A stretch of DNA of 64,000 nt from RGIG6307 sp964424345 (GCA_964424345.1 CAYRIK010000007.1:1-64000), one strand, 5' to 3'. Numbered from the stretch's first letter, positions 15,770 to 25,960 are shown. Program-made: numbers and translations. The notes: generated by a model from the sequence alone, not told the origin.

Positions 15770-17829
15770 GACAAATCACCTTCCTCAATCATAGTATCCA
15801 ATGTGCTCTTTAATGCTCCTTCTGCTTCTGCTAACGTAGCATTTTCCATTTGGCATGCTGCCATATTCAAATGACCGCCGCCACCCATACGTTCCATAAT
15901 GATCTGCACATTTACTTCATCAATAGAACGGGCTGATATATAAATCTTTCCCTGATATGGAGTCAGCACAAAACTTGCCTTTACGCCTTTTATATTTAAC
16001 AGCTCGTTAGCTGCCTGTGCTCCGATAACTGGTGGATTATCCACATCCTCTGCCTGACAGTAAGAAATCGCATAATTTCCTCTATAAATTGCCGCCTGAC
16101 TTACCGCATCTGCCTTTGTCTTATAATCCACTGCATTTTCTCTAAACATCTTTCGTACTCTTGTTACATCTGCACCATTTCTTCTAAGGAATGCTGCTGC
16201 TTCAAATGTACGTACACCCGTTTTTGTAAGGAAATTATTGGTATCTACTACCATACCTGCATACAGACAATCCGCTTCTTCCGGACGGATACGCAGACTA
16301 TCAGAAGTATATTGTAATATTTCAGATACCATTTCACAAGAACTGGATGCATATGGTTCAATATAAGACAATGTAGCATTTTCAATCGTATCTGAACTCT
16401 GTCTATGATGATCGATTACTACAACTGTCTTACACATTCTAAGCAATTCCGGACATTCTGTAATAACAGAACGGTTTACATCCACTACGACCAAAACTGT
16501 ATTTGGAGTTACCATTTCCATCGCCTCTTTTGGGCTTAAAATCATCTTTTCTCCATATTCATTTTTGTCTGTAAATAAAGAAGTCATGCACTGAAGAGAA
16601 TTAGAAACATCATTTAATACAACATGACCTTCTTTTCCGCAGATTCTGGCAATACGACAAATACCAACACCTGCACCAAGACAGTCCACATCCGGCATAC
16701 GATGTCCCATAACAAGCACCATATCCTTAGAAGCAATAATTTCTTTTAAGGCATGTGCCTTTACACGAGCCTTTACACGCGTATTCTTTTCTACCTTCTG
16801 ACTCTTGCCTCCAAAGTATAAAATCTCTGTCTTGTTTTTTACAACTGCCTGGTCACCACCACGACCTAATGCAAGATCCATCGCATGACGGGCAAATTCA
16901 TAATCCTGTGCATAGGAATAACCATCATATCCAATACCAATACTCATGGTAACAGCCATTTCATTGCCGATATTTACGGTTTTTACATCTTCTAACAAGT
17001 CAAAACGAGCTTCCTGAAGCTTTTTAAGATTTTTCTTACGCAAGATGACTAAATATTTATCTTTTTCTAATTTAGAACAAATACCGTCAACTGCACTGAA
17101 ATATTTATTAATCTTTCGGTCAATCAATGCAACCAACAAAGAACGACGAACCGATTCAATGCTTTCTAATGCTTCTTCATAATTGTCCAAACACAATAAA
17201 CCAACTACAACACTCTGCTCATCCACCTGACGCACTGCATATTTTAATGCTGTTTCATCATATAAAAATACATGCAGCAATACATTAGAATCTTTAGGAA
17301 TCCCTTCTTCTACCTCTGTCGGCTCTTCTCCAATCACCTGTTCAAAAGGAAGTCTTGAAATTCTGGCACGATATTCCTTTTCTTCATGTGTAAACGAAAT
17401 ATCTGCCATCTCATCCATTTCTCCTAATGGAAGTTTTTCTTTGGTAATAGCGGAAAACAACTGCCAAATACCAACATTTCCAATCGTTTCTTTTCCAGCA
17501 GCTTCCCGAAACTTTGCATTTGCCCACAAGCACTTTCCATTTCCATCCAGCAATGCATACGGAACATCAAACTCTTCCATTAAAACATGCTGTACCTGCC
17601 CATACTCTGTGGCAAAATCTACCAAATCCTTTACAAACAACTGTCTGTTTGTAATCATGACCCATAAAACAATAGCAAAATAAATGAAACAAAAAACACT
17701 TAAAACAATTCCAGCTCTAATATCCAGCAAATATATCATACTATTTACCAGAAGCAGCCCAATTCCTAAATAAATAGAGAAATTAAAATATTGCTTCCAG
17801 CGACCTTTTAATCTGATTGCTTTCTTCAT
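15766..17829 (-). CDS. gdpP: Cyclic-di-AMP phosphodiesterase GdpP (YybT family)
   Basis: 687 aa. Two N-terminal transmembrane helices (about 17-60), a PAS domain (about 80-150), a degenerate GGDEF domain (about 175-310), a DHH domain with DVDCLGAGVG, DVNRSV, VVIDHHRQ and VVDTNNF, and a DHHA1 domain ending in GGGGHLNMAA. The order and length match GdpP, which hydrolyses c-di-AMP and so links nucleotide signalling to cell-wall and potassium homeostasis. The start has AGAAAGGAAAA 7 bases ahead. First gene of the operon with rplI and dnaB. Confidence 0.96.
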   Translation of the reverse strand: MKKAIRLKGRWKQYFNFSIYLGIGLLLVNSMIYLLDIRAGIVLSVFCFIYFAIVLWVMITNRQLFVKDLVDFATEYGQVQHVLMEEFDVPYALLDGNGKCLWANAKFREAAGKETIGNVGIWQLFSAITKEKLPLGEMDEMADISFTHEEKEYRARISRLPFEQVIGEEPTEVEEGIPKDSNVLLHVFLYDETALKYAVRQVDEQSVVVGLLCLDNYEEALESIESVRRSLLVALIDRKINKYFSAVDGICSKLEKDKYLVILRKKNLKKLQEARFDLLEDVKTVNIGNEMAVTMSIGIGYDGYSYAQDYEFARHAMDLALGRGGDQAVVKNKTEILYFGGKSQKVEKNTRVKARVKAHALKEIIASKDMVLVMGHRMPDVDCLGAGVGICRIARICGKEGHVVLNDVSNSLQCMTSLFTDKNEYGEKMILSPKEAMEMVTPNTVLVVVDVNRSVITECPELLRMCKTVVVIDHHRQSSDTIENATLSYIEPYASSSCEMVSEILQYTSDSLRIRPEEADCLYAGMVVDTNNFLTKTGVRTFEAAAFLRRNGADVTRVRKMFRENAVDYKTKADAVSQAAIYRGNYAISYCQAEDVDNPPVIGAQAANELLNIKGVKASFVLTPYQGKIYISARSIDEVNVQIIMERMGGGGHLNMAACQMENATLAEAEGALKSTLDTMIEEGDLS

Positions 17830-17950
17830 ACGGTTTTCCTTTCTGTCGTATTGTTCATTATAACACTTTTCTTTCTATCTGACTAGACTGCAAAATGTTC
17901 TTTGAGACAGACAAACAACTAATTTTATCCCCGCATCTGTGTACATCGTT

Positions 17951-17989
17951 TTTATATACTAGGAAATGAGTAATTTCCCAGTATATAAA
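17951..17989 (-). repeat. Terminator-associated palindrome, copy 2
   Basis: Arms TTTATATACTAGGAAAT (17951-17967) and 17973-17989 with loop GAGTA and one A-C mismatch. It lies immediately beyond the T run of the terminator of the tRNA-Phe gene (minus direction). Confidence 0.85.
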
Positions 17990-18035
17990 AAAAGCTACCA
18001 CAAAGATAGACTTAATTTCTACTTTTGTAATAGCT
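17984..18035 (-). terminator. Terminator downstream of tRNA-Phe
   Basis: On the minus strand AGCTATTACAAAAG pairs with CTTTGTGGTAGCT and is followed by T7, which overlaps the palindrome next to it. Confidence 0.75.
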
Positions 18036-18054
18036 AAAAATAGGCATGAAAAAA

Positions 18055-18127
<73 letters not shown>

Positions 18128-18215
18128 ATTGTTGTCACACAACATGGTTATTATAAACAATGCACTTGTATTTGTCAAGTATATTTATGCAAATTTTTAT
18201 GCAGACAACAACAGC

Positions 18216-19052
18216 TTATTCACCACTTACATCCAAACTCTCACTTGCAAGCTGGCTAAGATATTCTTCTAATGTAATACCCTGTTCCATAATCTGTGTG
18301 GCTGCTTCCTCGCCCACATAACGGAAATGCCATGGCTCATAAATGATGCCTGTAATATCTGTTGTATTGTTTGGATATCGCAAAATAAAACCATATTCCT
18401 GGCAATGTGCAACAAGCCACTGATAACCTTTTGTCTTTTCTGCGTCCTGATCGAGCTGTACATGCTCACTGGAAACTAAATCGACTGCAAGTCCAAGATG
18501 ATGCTCACTCGTACCAGGATATGCAACAACAGTTGCTGCTTTTTCCTCTGCCTCTGACTGCTCTAATCCTTCGTACAGCCACTTTTTCACCTCAGCCTCA
18601 TATAAATTGACCTGCTTATCAATATCACGATAAGAAGACAAAATATAAATGCTGTATCCCGCTTCTTTTGCACCTGCTATCATATCCTTTAAAGAAGCTG
18701 CAATACGATAATCTACTTTATGTCCGGAACCAACCTCTTGTAACTGTGGCTTATATCCATCTTCCAACGCATTCCATTTATTTACAAGAAGTAAATTCCA
18801 ATCATCAGACTGCTGTTTTATCGTTCCATCTATCTGAAAGCCTTCCATATCACGATAAACACTGACATTATCACTAGCTTCTAATCTTAAAATATTTTGC
18901 TCAATCATGCTTTGATACTGTGTACGGATATTGGCACTGCTCTGCATAGTCCATCTGTCAGAAAATGCCATTCCAAAACGCTGTCCCAATGTATTTCCAC
19001 CTATAACAGCTGCACCAAGCATTCCAGCTAAAATAATTACTTTTCCTTTCAT
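18216..19052 (-). CDS. D-alanyl-D-alanine carboxypeptidase, VanY/M15B family
   Basis: 278 aa. A hydrophobic N-terminus (VIILAGMLGAAVIGG) acts as export signal or anchor. The C-terminal peptidase domain has SSYRD, the zinc-binding SEHHLGLAVDL and EPWHFRYVG. These enzymes trim the terminal D-Ala of peptidoglycan stem peptides. No other vancomycin-resistance gene is near, so it is more likely a housekeeping cell-wall enzyme than VanY proper. GAAAGGAAAAC precedes the ATG. Confidence 0.9.
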   Translation of the reverse strand: MKGKVIILAGMLGAAVIGGNTLGQRFGMAFSDRWTMQSSANIRTQYQSMIEQNILRLEASDNVSVYRDMEGFQIDGTIKQQSDDWNLLLVNKWNALEDGYKPQLQEVGSGHKVDYRIAASLKDMIAGAKEAGYSIYILSSYRDIDKQVNLYEAEVKKWLYEGLEQSEAEEKAATVVAYPGTSEHHLGLAVDLVSSEHVQLDQDAEKTKGYQWLVAHCQEYGFILRYPNNTTDITGIIYEPWHFRYVGEEAATQIMEQGITLEEYLSQLASESLDVSGE

Positions 19053-19105
19053 TTGTGTTTTCCTTTCTCTTTTTTAACGAAAACGTGTCCTATCATTTTA
19101 TATCG

Positions 19106-19822
19106 TCATCTATACAATATGCTCATCAAAATGCCAATAACATAACAAATCGGCTGATGTATCATATATATAAATAAAGAGTGTCTTCCGAAAAAATTTA
19201 TCGGTTTGATTTTTCCTTTTCTCATCCATGTAACATGCAACATATTTCTATTTAGCATAAAACTATATAAAAAATATCCTGTGCCGAACAAAAATATCCA
19301 TGGAAGTATCGGAAAATAATCAGAAGAAGCAAATATTTGCTTTATACTCTCATACTTCATAAAAGAAGCACTTAATCTGATTGGCATACTATCTGTCCAA
19401 GACTTGCAAATCAAAAATAAGCTAAAACATACGCACATTCCAAGTATTGGATTTACCTTTTTTAATTGCTTTTCTAATACAGTCCAAAGCAAAATACAAC
19501 TGCCAAGCAATGTCAAAATTCCATATCGCACACAATTTTCAGGCATAACAAGCCTTGTCACAATAGAAACTATACATCCACATCCAAAAATCCATGCGCC
19601 ACGTTTTACATGTCTTTTTCCAAGCTGCCAACAAAATCCTGATAATAAGATAAACATCCAGCAAATAGATTGCTGCCAAATATAAGCACGATATGATTTA
19701 TACCATCCAATATGGATATCAAATAAATATACCAAATCCCAAAGTAAATGATACAATATCATTTCTATCAAGACAATACCTCTTATCAGATCAAGTAATG
19801 CCAATCGTTCCTTTTTTTCCAT
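19106..19822 (-). CDS. DUF1624 / HGSNAT-like membrane protein
   Basis: 238 aa with about seven hydrophobic segments. The N-terminus RLALLDLIRGIVLIEMILYH matches the DUF1624 family (heparan-alpha-glucosaminide N-acetyltransferase catalytic type), and the C-terminus has FFGRHSLFIYMIHQPICY. Such proteins probably move acetyl groups across the membrane to glycans; the substrate here is unknown. The gene is followed on the minus strand by the VanY-like gene 53 bp away, so both may modify the envelope. Confidence 0.8.
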   Translation of the reverse strand: MEKKERLALLDLIRGIVLIEMILYHLLWDLVYLFDIHIGWYKSYRAYIWQQSICWMFILLSGFCWQLGKRHVKRGAWIFGCGCIVSIVTRLVMPENCVRYGILTLLGSCILLWTVLEKQLKKVNPILGMCVCFSLFLICKSWTDSMPIRLSASFMKYESIKQIFASSDYFPILPWIFLFGTGYFLYSFMLNRNMLHVTWMRKGKIKPINFFGRHSLFIYMIHQPICYVIGILMSILYR

Positions 19823-19835
19823 AACCTCTCCGAAT

Positions 19836-19858
19836 AAGAGGAGTTAAAAACTCCTCTT
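19836..19858 (-). terminator. Short hairpin after the MATE gene
   Basis: AAGAGGAGTT / AACTCCTCTT with a 3-base loop; weak T run on the minus strand. Lies between the MATE gene end and the DUF1624 gene start. Confidence 0.65.
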
Positions 19859-19876
19859 TCTACATCTGCGATACTC

Positions 19877-21244
19877 TTAGATTTCTTTATTTAACCATTT
19901 TCCTGAATGAAATCTTCCGGCATTTAACAACAGTCTTACGCTTTGGTCTGCCAAAATACCAATCCAGATACCAGCAACACCAAAGTTCAACACATACGCT
20001 ACCAGATAAGATACACCTGGTCTGATAATAGCAACACTAATCATAGAGGTAACTGTTGTGAATTTTACATCTCCCGCACCTCTTAAACTACCTGTAAAAA
20101 TAACCTGTGATACCTGAAACAATACAATAACAATCATAAATTTCATAATCAATACACCGATTTCTACAATCTGTGGATCATTTGGGAAATATACTCTATA
20201 GAAGGTACGTCCTAACAATATGTAAAGAACGGCTAATATACAGGAAATCACAAGACCGATAGACTGACATATATTTCCGTACTTTTTGGCAAGTTCTTTT
20301 CTACCCTGACCAAGGCTTTGTCCAATCAACGTAACTGCTGCCACCTGAAGACCATCACCAAAAGAAAAGCTAAGACTCATAATATTCATACCAACCTGAT
20401 GTGCCGCCATCGCATCTGTACCAAGTTTTGCTACCAACAATGCTGACATAAAAAATCCAAAACGAAGCACTATCTGCTCTGCAAACATCGTAGATGCAAA
20501 GGAAAAAATATGACGGAATGCAAGTATCGTTGGACGAATCTTTTCCTTTAACATATATGGAATACTCACATAACTGTTTTTATGGAATAAAGATGCTACA
20601 CTCATAATACAAGCAATTACTGTACCAAGTACTGTCGCGATTGCTGCACCTGCAATACCAAGCTTTGGAAATCCGAAATTTCCTTGAATGAGCAAATAGT
20701 TGAAAATTACGTTTACTAAATTAGAGGTTACATTTGTTCGCATTGCAAGTTTTGTATTACCGCTTCCTCTTTGTGCCGCATTGATTACAAGAGAAATAAC
20801 ATTAAATATCATACCACTCATAATAATTCTGAAATACAATACTGCACTGTCATGGGTATCCGGCTCACTTCCGGAAAAATGAATGATTGGATCTGCAAAT
20901 ACGACTGCTACCACACTTAATATAATAATTGCTACCAATACACACAAAATTGCTGTCAGCAAAATACGATTGGCACTTTCTTTATCCTCCTGTCCCTTTC
21001 TACGGGCAACCAATGCAGATACTGCTACGTTAGTCGCTAAGAACAATGCCAGAAAAATAAATTTCGGCTGCGTTGTAAGTCCAACTGCCGCTACCGCAAA
21101 AGAACCAATACCGCTTACCATAAAGGAGTCTACCATACCGACCAATGCTACAAAAAAAGACTCCAATACCGCTGGCCATGCTACCTGAACAGCTCTTGTT
21201 ACTAATTCTTTATTTTTTTGTGTTTTTTGAAATGCCAAATCCAT
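19877..21244 (-). CDS. MATE family efflux transporter
   Basis: 455 aa with twelve predicted transmembrane segments in two homologous halves. The N-terminus AWPAVLESFFVALVGMVDSF and the stretch AVAAVGLTTQPKFIF match bacterial MATE proteins (NorM/DinF side); GQSLGQGRKELAKKYG lies in the second half. Cation-coupled export of drugs or metabolites; substrate not inferable. GAAAGGAAAAG ahead of ATG. Confidence 0.93.
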   Translation of the reverse strand: MDLAFQKTQKNKELVTRAVQVAWPAVLESFFVALVGMVDSFMVSGIGSFAVAAVGLTTQPKFIFLALFLATNVAVSALVARRKGQEDKESANRILLTAILCVLVAIIILSVVAVVFADPIIHFSGSEPDTHDSAVLYFRIIMSGMIFNVISLVINAAQRGSGNTKLAMRTNVTSNLVNVIFNYLLIQGNFGFPKLGIAGAAIATVLGTVIACIMSVASLFHKNSYVSIPYMLKEKIRPTILAFRHIFSFASTMFAEQIVLRFGFFMSALLVAKLGTDAMAAHQVGMNIMSLSFSFGDGLQVAAVTLIGQSLGQGRKELAKKYGNICQSIGLVISCILAVLYILLGRTFYRVYFPNDPQIVEIGVLIMKFMIVIVLFQVSQVIFTGSLRGAGDVKFTTVTSMISVAIIRPGVSYLVAYVLNFGVAGIWIGILADQSVRLLLNAGRFHSGKWLNKEI

Positions 21245-21309
21245 ATCTTTTCCTTTCTCTTTTGTTTATAATCTCACTACCTTTTATTGTATCATATCTT
21301 ATAGGCAAA

Positions 21310-21345
21310 AAGAAAGTGCATGACAACATATTCATACACTTTCTT
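21310..21345 (-). terminator. Terminator downstream of the NlpC/P60 gene
   Basis: AAGAAAGTGCATGA / TCATACACTTTCTT with an 8-base loop; T-rich on the minus strand. Confidence 0.8.
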
Positions 21346-21355
21346 ATCTTAATAT

Positions 21356-22588
21356 TTAGTTAATAATACGACGTACTGCTAATATCGTAGGACCTGCACC
21401 GCCTCGACTATAATATACATTATCCGTTACAATGCCATAATCGGAGTTTTTGGCATGCACAATCTTGCCATTTCCAATATACAACGCTACATGACCGCTA
21501 TAACATATAATATCGCCAGCTTTTGCTTCTGAAAGCGTTACACCCGTTCCACTGCTTCTCATAGAATAAGAAGAATGTGGCAGAGAATATCCATATTGTG
21601 CGTATACAGCCATAATAAATCCAGAACAGTCTGCACCGTTTGTCAAAGAAGTACCGCCCCATACATATGGATTTCCAACAAACTGTAATGCATAAGATGC
21701 AATATCTGCACCAGTTCCAGAACCAACTACACCTACAGAAGAGCTTGAAGAAGAACTTCCTGAAGAAGCATTATTGCCTGCACCAGAATTGTTGGAAGCA
21801 CTATTATTTGCTGCATTTTGCTGCTGCTGTGCTAAAAGTGCCTTCTTCGCTTCTTCCTCTTGCTGCTTTTTGATGATTTCTATCTGTTTTTGACCAGAAG
21901 CAATCTGCTTTTTATAAGCACTTGCCTGACTTTTTGCATTAGCTACCAATGTATCATAATCAGAAATCTTGTCCTCAAGATCTGCCATAATACGGTCCAG
22001 TTCCACTTTCTGTGCTTCTACTCCCTGCTGCTGAACTTCAAGATCTGCTTTATCCTGCTCTAATGTATGCTTCATTGTATCAATATCCTGCATCAGCTTC
22101 TCATAATCTTCTACGATAGACTGGTCATATTCATACAAACTGTCTACATACTCTGCACGATTGAGCATTTCTGCGAAACTTTTGCAGTTCAACAACATGG
22201 CAAGCATACTGTCATCGCCTCGCTCGTACATATATTGAATATGCATAAGCATTGCCTGATACTTTTCTTCACGCTGTCTTTCTGCTTCTTCCAGATCTTC
22301 CTGTGCCTGTTCGATTGCCCCTATTTTTGTATTGATTGCTTCTTCATAGTAAACAATGTCTTTCATCAGATTGATCATTTCTGATTTCTGATCGTCCAGA
22401 TAACTTTGATATTCTTCTCTTTCAGCCTCATACTGGCTAAGCTGCTGATTGATTTGATTCAAAGCATTCTGCTGCTGATTGATCTGCTGCTGAATACTAC
22501 TTATGTTAGAAGCCTGCACACCTACTAACTGACTTCCAACTAAAACACATGTTACAGCACATGCCGCAATTCTCTTCGGTAGCTTCAT
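21356..22588 (-). CDS. Secreted coiled-coil NlpC/P60 peptidoglycan hydrolase
   Basis: 410 aa. A signal peptide (about residues 1-26, ending VGVQAS) is followed by a long coiled coil (about 30-240, rich in QQ and E/K heptads), a Ser/Asn/Gly linker and a C-terminal NlpC/P60 domain (about 295-410). The catalytic Cys is in NGADCSGF, the His in SGHVALYIG and the third polar residue in IVHAKN. The layout matches CwlO/PcsB-type D,L-endopeptidases that work at the division or elongation site, usually under FtsEX control; no ftsEX is near. AAGAAAGG precedes the start. Confidence 0.93.
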   Translation of the reverse strand: MKLPKRIAACAVTCVLVGSQLVGVQASNISSIQQQINQQQNALNQINQQLSQYEAEREEYQSYLDDQKSEMINLMKDIVYYEEAINTKIGAIEQAQEDLEEAERQREEKYQAMLMHIQYMYERGDDSMLAMLLNCKSFAEMLNRAEYVDSLYEYDQSIVEDYEKLMQDIDTMKHTLEQDKADLEVQQQGVEAQKVELDRIMADLEDKISDYDTLVANAKSQASAYKKQIASGQKQIEIIKKQQEEEAKKALLAQQQQNAANNSASNNSGAGNNASSGSSSSSSSVGVVGSGTGADIASYALQFVGNPYVWGGTSLTNGADCSGFIMAVYAQYGYSLPHSSYSMRSSGTGVTLSEAKAGDIICYSGHVALYIGNGKIVHAKNSDYGIVTDNVYYSRGGAGPTILAVRRIIN

Positions 22589-22600
22589 GGTAATCCTTTC

Positions 22601-23992
22601 TTATAAATCGCAGTTGTTTACAGTTCTTGGGAATGGGATAACGTCACGAATATTGCCCATACCTGTCAGATACATAACGCAGCGTTCAAAGCCAAGACCA
22701 AAGCCTGCATGACGTGCAGAACCGTACTTACGAAGATCTAAGTAGAAACCATAATCTTCTTTATTTAATCCAAGTTCGTCCATACGAGCTTCTAATACTT
22801 CTAACTTATCTTCTCTCTGAGAACCGCCAATGATTTCACCAATACCTGGAACAAGACAGTCCATAGCTGCAACAGTCTTTCCATCTTCGTTTAACTTCAT
22901 ATAGAAAGCCTTGATTTCCTTTGGATAATCTGTAACGAATACAGGACGCTTGAAGATTTCTTCTGTAAGATATCTTTCATGCTCTGTCTGAAGGTCACAG
23001 CCCCAGAATACTTTATAATCAAACTTATCGTTATTCTTTTCTAATAATTCGATTGCTTCTGTATAAGTAACATGACCGAATTCAGAATTTACTACATGAT
23101 TTAATCTCTCTAACAATCCCTTATCTACGAACTGGTTAAAGAAATTCATTTCTTCTGGTGCATGCTCTAATACATAACGAATAACAAACTTTAACATATC
23201 TTCTGCAAGTTTCATATCGTCTGCAAGGTCTGCAAAACACATTTCTGGCTCAATCATCCAGAATTCTGCTGCATGACGAGTTGTGTTTGAATTTTCAGCA
23301 CGGAATGTTGGTCCAAATGTATATACATTCTTAAATGCAAATGCATATGTTTCTGCATTTAACTGACCACTTACTGTAAGGTTTGTTGGCTTGCCAAAGA
23401 AATCCTGACTGTAATCTACAGTTCCATCTTCCTGTAATGCTGGGTTTGCCATATCCATAGTAGTAACCTGGAACATTTCACCTGCACCTTCACAGTCACT
23501 TCCTGTAATCAGTGGAGTGTGTACATAAACAAAACCTCTTTCCATAAAGAATGTATGAATTGCATATGCTGCTAATGAACGGATACGGAATACCGCCTGG
23601 AATGTATTTGTTCTTGCACGAAGATGAGAAATGGTACGTAAATATTCAAAAGAGTGACGCTTTTTCTGTAATGGATAATCCGGTGTGGAGTTACCTTCTA
23701 CATATACTGCTGTTGCCTGCATTTCAAAAGCCTGCTTTGCATCAGGAGTTGCTACGATTGTACCTGTAACAACCAATGCAGCACCTACATTCAACTTGCT
23801 GATTGCCTGGAAATTTTCTAATCCATCATGGTATACAACCTGTAATGGTTGGAAGCAAGTACCATCATTTAATACGATAAAACCAAATGACTTGGAATCA
23901 CGAAGGCTGCGAACCCAACCTCCTACTGTTATTTCCTGTCCGATGAATTTATCAGGACAAGCATAAAGTTCTCTGATATCAATTAAATCCAT
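22601..23992 (-). CDS. asnS: Asparaginyl-tRNA synthetase
   Basis: 463 aa class II synthetase. OB-fold anticodon-binding domain first (EITVGGWVRSLRDSKSFGFIVLNDG), then the catalytic domain with motif 2 (FRAENSNTTRHAAEFWMIEPE) and motif 3 (GFGLGFERCVMYLTG). ATG 23992 has GAGGAATA 8 bases ahead and gives the usual MDLIDIREL start; the longer frame to 24007 has none. Ends 12 bp before the NlpC/P60 gene, so they may be co-transcribed. No T-box leader is visible. Confidence 0.97.
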   Translation of the reverse strand: MDLIDIRELYACPDKFIGQEITVGGWVRSLRDSKSFGFIVLNDGTCFQPLQVVYHDGLENFQAISKLNVGAALVVTGTIVATPDAKQAFEMQATAVYVEGNSTPDYPLQKKRHSFEYLRTISHLRARTNTFQAVFRIRSLAAYAIHTFFMERGFVYVHTPLITGSDCEGAGEMFQVTTMDMANPALQEDGTVDYSQDFFGKPTNLTVSGQLNAETYAFAFKNVYTFGPTFRAENSNTTRHAAEFWMIEPEMCFADLADDMKLAEDMLKFVIRYVLEHAPEEMNFFNQFVDKGLLERLNHVVNSEFGHVTYTEAIELLEKNNDKFDYKVFWGCDLQTEHERYLTEEIFKRPVFVTDYPKEIKAFYMKLNEDGKTVAAMDCLVPGIGEIIGGSQREDKLEVLEARMDELGLNKEDYGFYLDLRKYGSARHAGFGLGFERCVMYLTGMGNIRDVIPFPRTVNNCDL

Positions 23993-24025
23993 AATTCTAT
24001 TCCTCATAACATTTCTAATTTAAAA

Positions 24026-24060
24026 GGGGCATAATCGCCTACTACAAGCTATTATACCCC
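24026..24060 (-). terminator. Terminator of the FKBP lipoprotein gene
   Basis: GGGGCATAATCGC / GCTATTATACCCC stem; on the minus strand followed by TTTT. Confidence 0.75.
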
Positions 24061-24087
24061 AATCTACTACATAATTGCAACTAATTT

Positions 24088-25245
24088 CTATTCTGTTTCT
24101 GTAATGGTCGCAGCTTCTTTAATGAAGTTGACTACATTTTCCTGCATTAAGATCTGTTTTATATCATCTTTTGTGTATACTTCATAGAAATCATCTCTTT
24201 CGGAGATGTCATATGTTTCGCCATACAGCTTAATGAAATCATCTACATAAGCATCTGCATCTGCATCAGAAGGATTTAAGTCTTCTGCATTTGCGATAGC
24301 CTGGAAGATAACAGCCTGCTTTGCATATTCTTCTGCTACTGTAACTGCATAATCAGCTAAGTTTACTCCGAGTATAGCCTGTGTATATGTGTCTCCATCC
24401 ATACCATACTGAGCTGCTTCTGACTGTACCTGACTGATGATATAAGTTCTTTCTTCTTCATAAATTGTGCTTGGAACTTTTGTTACAATACTGTCTTCTA
24501 ATAACTTTTCACAGATTGCAGTTGTAACGCTGTTTACATAATTGCTTTCAGCTTCACTTTCTACAATGTTTCTCATTGTACTCTTATAAGAATCTACTGT
24601 TGTAATACCTGTATAACCAAGAGCCTCTACAGCTTCATCTGTAAACTGAACCAAACCTTTTACAGATACTGTAAATACTACATCTGCTCCTGCAAGCTCT
24701 GTATTTCTGTGATTTTCTGGGAAAGTAAGTTCTAAATCAACAGTATCTCCTACCTTTACACCTACTAAGCCTTCTTCAAAACCATCGATAAACTCACCAG
24801 AACCGATTCTTAAAACAGCATCTTCTTCTGTACCGCCATCAAATGCAACGTCATCTTTTTTGCCTTCATAATCGATTAAAACATAATCACCATCTGCAAC
24901 TACACCGTTATCTGCAAAAACGCTTGTATCTGCATAACCGAGATCACCTGTAAAAGAATCTTTGATCATCTCATCAAATTCTTCATCTGTGTAAGTTGTC
25001 TTTGCTGCTACAGAAAGCTGCATATTCTTATAAGTGCCTAATACAACATAGCCTTCTACTGGAACAGCAGATAATGCTGTACCTTCTGCAGTATCTACGA
25101 TTTCTACACTTGGTGTAATTGTAGCTTCTGCTACCTCTGTGCTAATTGTAGTATTTGTAGTATTTGTGCTGTTGTTTTCTCCACATGCTGCCATAGAAGA
25201 AACAGCTAACATGCAAGCTAAGACAGCCGCCATTTTTCTCTTCAT
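24088..25245 (-). CDS. FKBP-type peptidyl-prolyl isomerase lipoprotein, trigger-factor-like
   Basis: 385 aa. A lipoprotein signal peptide ends in SSMAACGE (lipobox Cys near residue 21). An FKBP domain follows (about 105-195: VADGDYVLIDYEGKKD, IGSGEFIDGFEEGLVGVKVG), then a helical C-terminal region like that of trigger factor. It probably acts outside the membrane as a folding aid for secreted proteins, as PrsA does in other Firmicutes. AGGAG lies before the ATG. Confidence 0.88.
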   Translation of the reverse strand: MKRKMAAVLACMLAVSSMAACGENNSTNTTNTTISTEVAEATITPSVEIVDTAEGTALSAVPVEGYVVLGTYKNMQLSVAAKTTYTDEEFDEMIKDSFTGDLGYADTSVFADNGVVADGDYVLIDYEGKKDDVAFDGGTEEDAVLRIGSGEFIDGFEEGLVGVKVGDTVDLELTFPENHRNTELAGADVVFTVSVKGLVQFTDEAVEALGYTGITTVDSYKSTMRNIVESEAESNYVNSVTTAICEKLLEDSIVTKVPSTIYEEERTYIISQVQSEAAQYGMDGDTYTQAILGVNLADYAVTVAEEYAKQAVIFQAIANAEDLNPSDADADAYVDDFIKLYGETYDISERDDFYEVYTKDDIKQILMQENVVNFIKEAATITETE

Positions 25246-25415
25246 AATTCATTTCTCCTCTTTAAAAAACTTCTTTTACCACAAAAACATCGTGGTTTCG
25301 TTTTGCTCGTTCCATCATACCATACTTTTAAAATTTAGCAAAGCATTCCTTTGCACTCTTCACACATTTTTAATACTTTTCTTCATGTTTTAGTTGATTT
25401 TCTTTGCATAATTGC

Positions 25416-25444
25416 TTGCCTAGCATCGCAAAATTTGATAAAAT
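25416..25444 (+). promoter_or_regulatory. Candidate promoter
   Basis: TTGCCT (25416-25421) and TAAAAT (25439-25444) with 17-bp spacing, 38 bp ahead of the next gene. Confidence 0.6.
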
Positions 25445-25482
25445 AGGTGTATTAAGTGTCATTTTATTAGGAGGAGAACTTC

Positions 25483-25953
25483 ATGTTACAGATTATTCTT
25501 TTGTTACTGGGTATCGTCCTTGTCATCGTTGCTACAATCGGCCTGTACAAATGGGGTCGTAAAACAATCGATAAACAGGATGAACAGCGTAACATACTCA
25601 GCGAGAGCAAGCAATACACATCTATGCTCATCATTGACAAAAAACACTTGCGTCTGAAAAACTCCGGTTTACCACAAGTTGTTTTAGATCAGGCACATTG
25701 GTATCAGAAAAACACTTACGTTCCTGTTATCAAAGCAAAAGTTGGTCCACAGATTGCTATCTTTACATGTGACCGTGAACTTTTCGATATGATTCCTGTC
25801 AAAAAAGAAGTACGTGCCGCTATCAGTGGTGTTTACATTTTGGAAGTAAAGGCTTTACATGGTAAGCTTCCAAAACCAGAACCAAAGAAAAAGAGTGGTT
25901 TCAAGCGTTTCGTAGAAAAGATTCAAGAAAAAGCTGGTGCTAAACCATTATAG
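25483..25953 (+). CDS. Small membrane-anchored protein of unknown function
   Basis: 156 aa. An N-terminal transmembrane helix (IILLLLGIVLVIVATIGLY) is followed by a soluble domain (about 45-130) with no motif I recognise and a Lys-rich C-terminus (KPEPKKKSGFKRFVEKIQ). AGGAGGAG lies 6 bases before the ATG and a terminator follows, so it is a genuine single-gene unit. Codon use is like the neighbouring core genes. No function proposed. Confidence 0.75.
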   Translation: MLQIILLLLGIVLVIVATIGLYKWGRKTIDKQDEQRNILSESKQYTSMLIIDKKHLRLKNSGLPQVVLDQAHWYQKNTYVPVIKAKVGPQIAIFTCDRELFDMIPVKKEVRAAISGVYILEVKALHGKLPKPEPKKKSGFKRFVEKIQEKAGAKPL

Positions 25954-25960
25954 GTATATG

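Noticed and set aside
21860..22384. Plus-strand frames within the NlpC/P60 gene
   Set aside because: They mirror the coiled-coil codons (Gln/Glu/Lys) of the opposite strand and have no start signals.
25139..25393. 84-aa plus-strand hydrophobic frame
   Set aside because: Overlaps the start of the FKBP lipoprotein gene on the other strand; shadow of the signal peptide codons.
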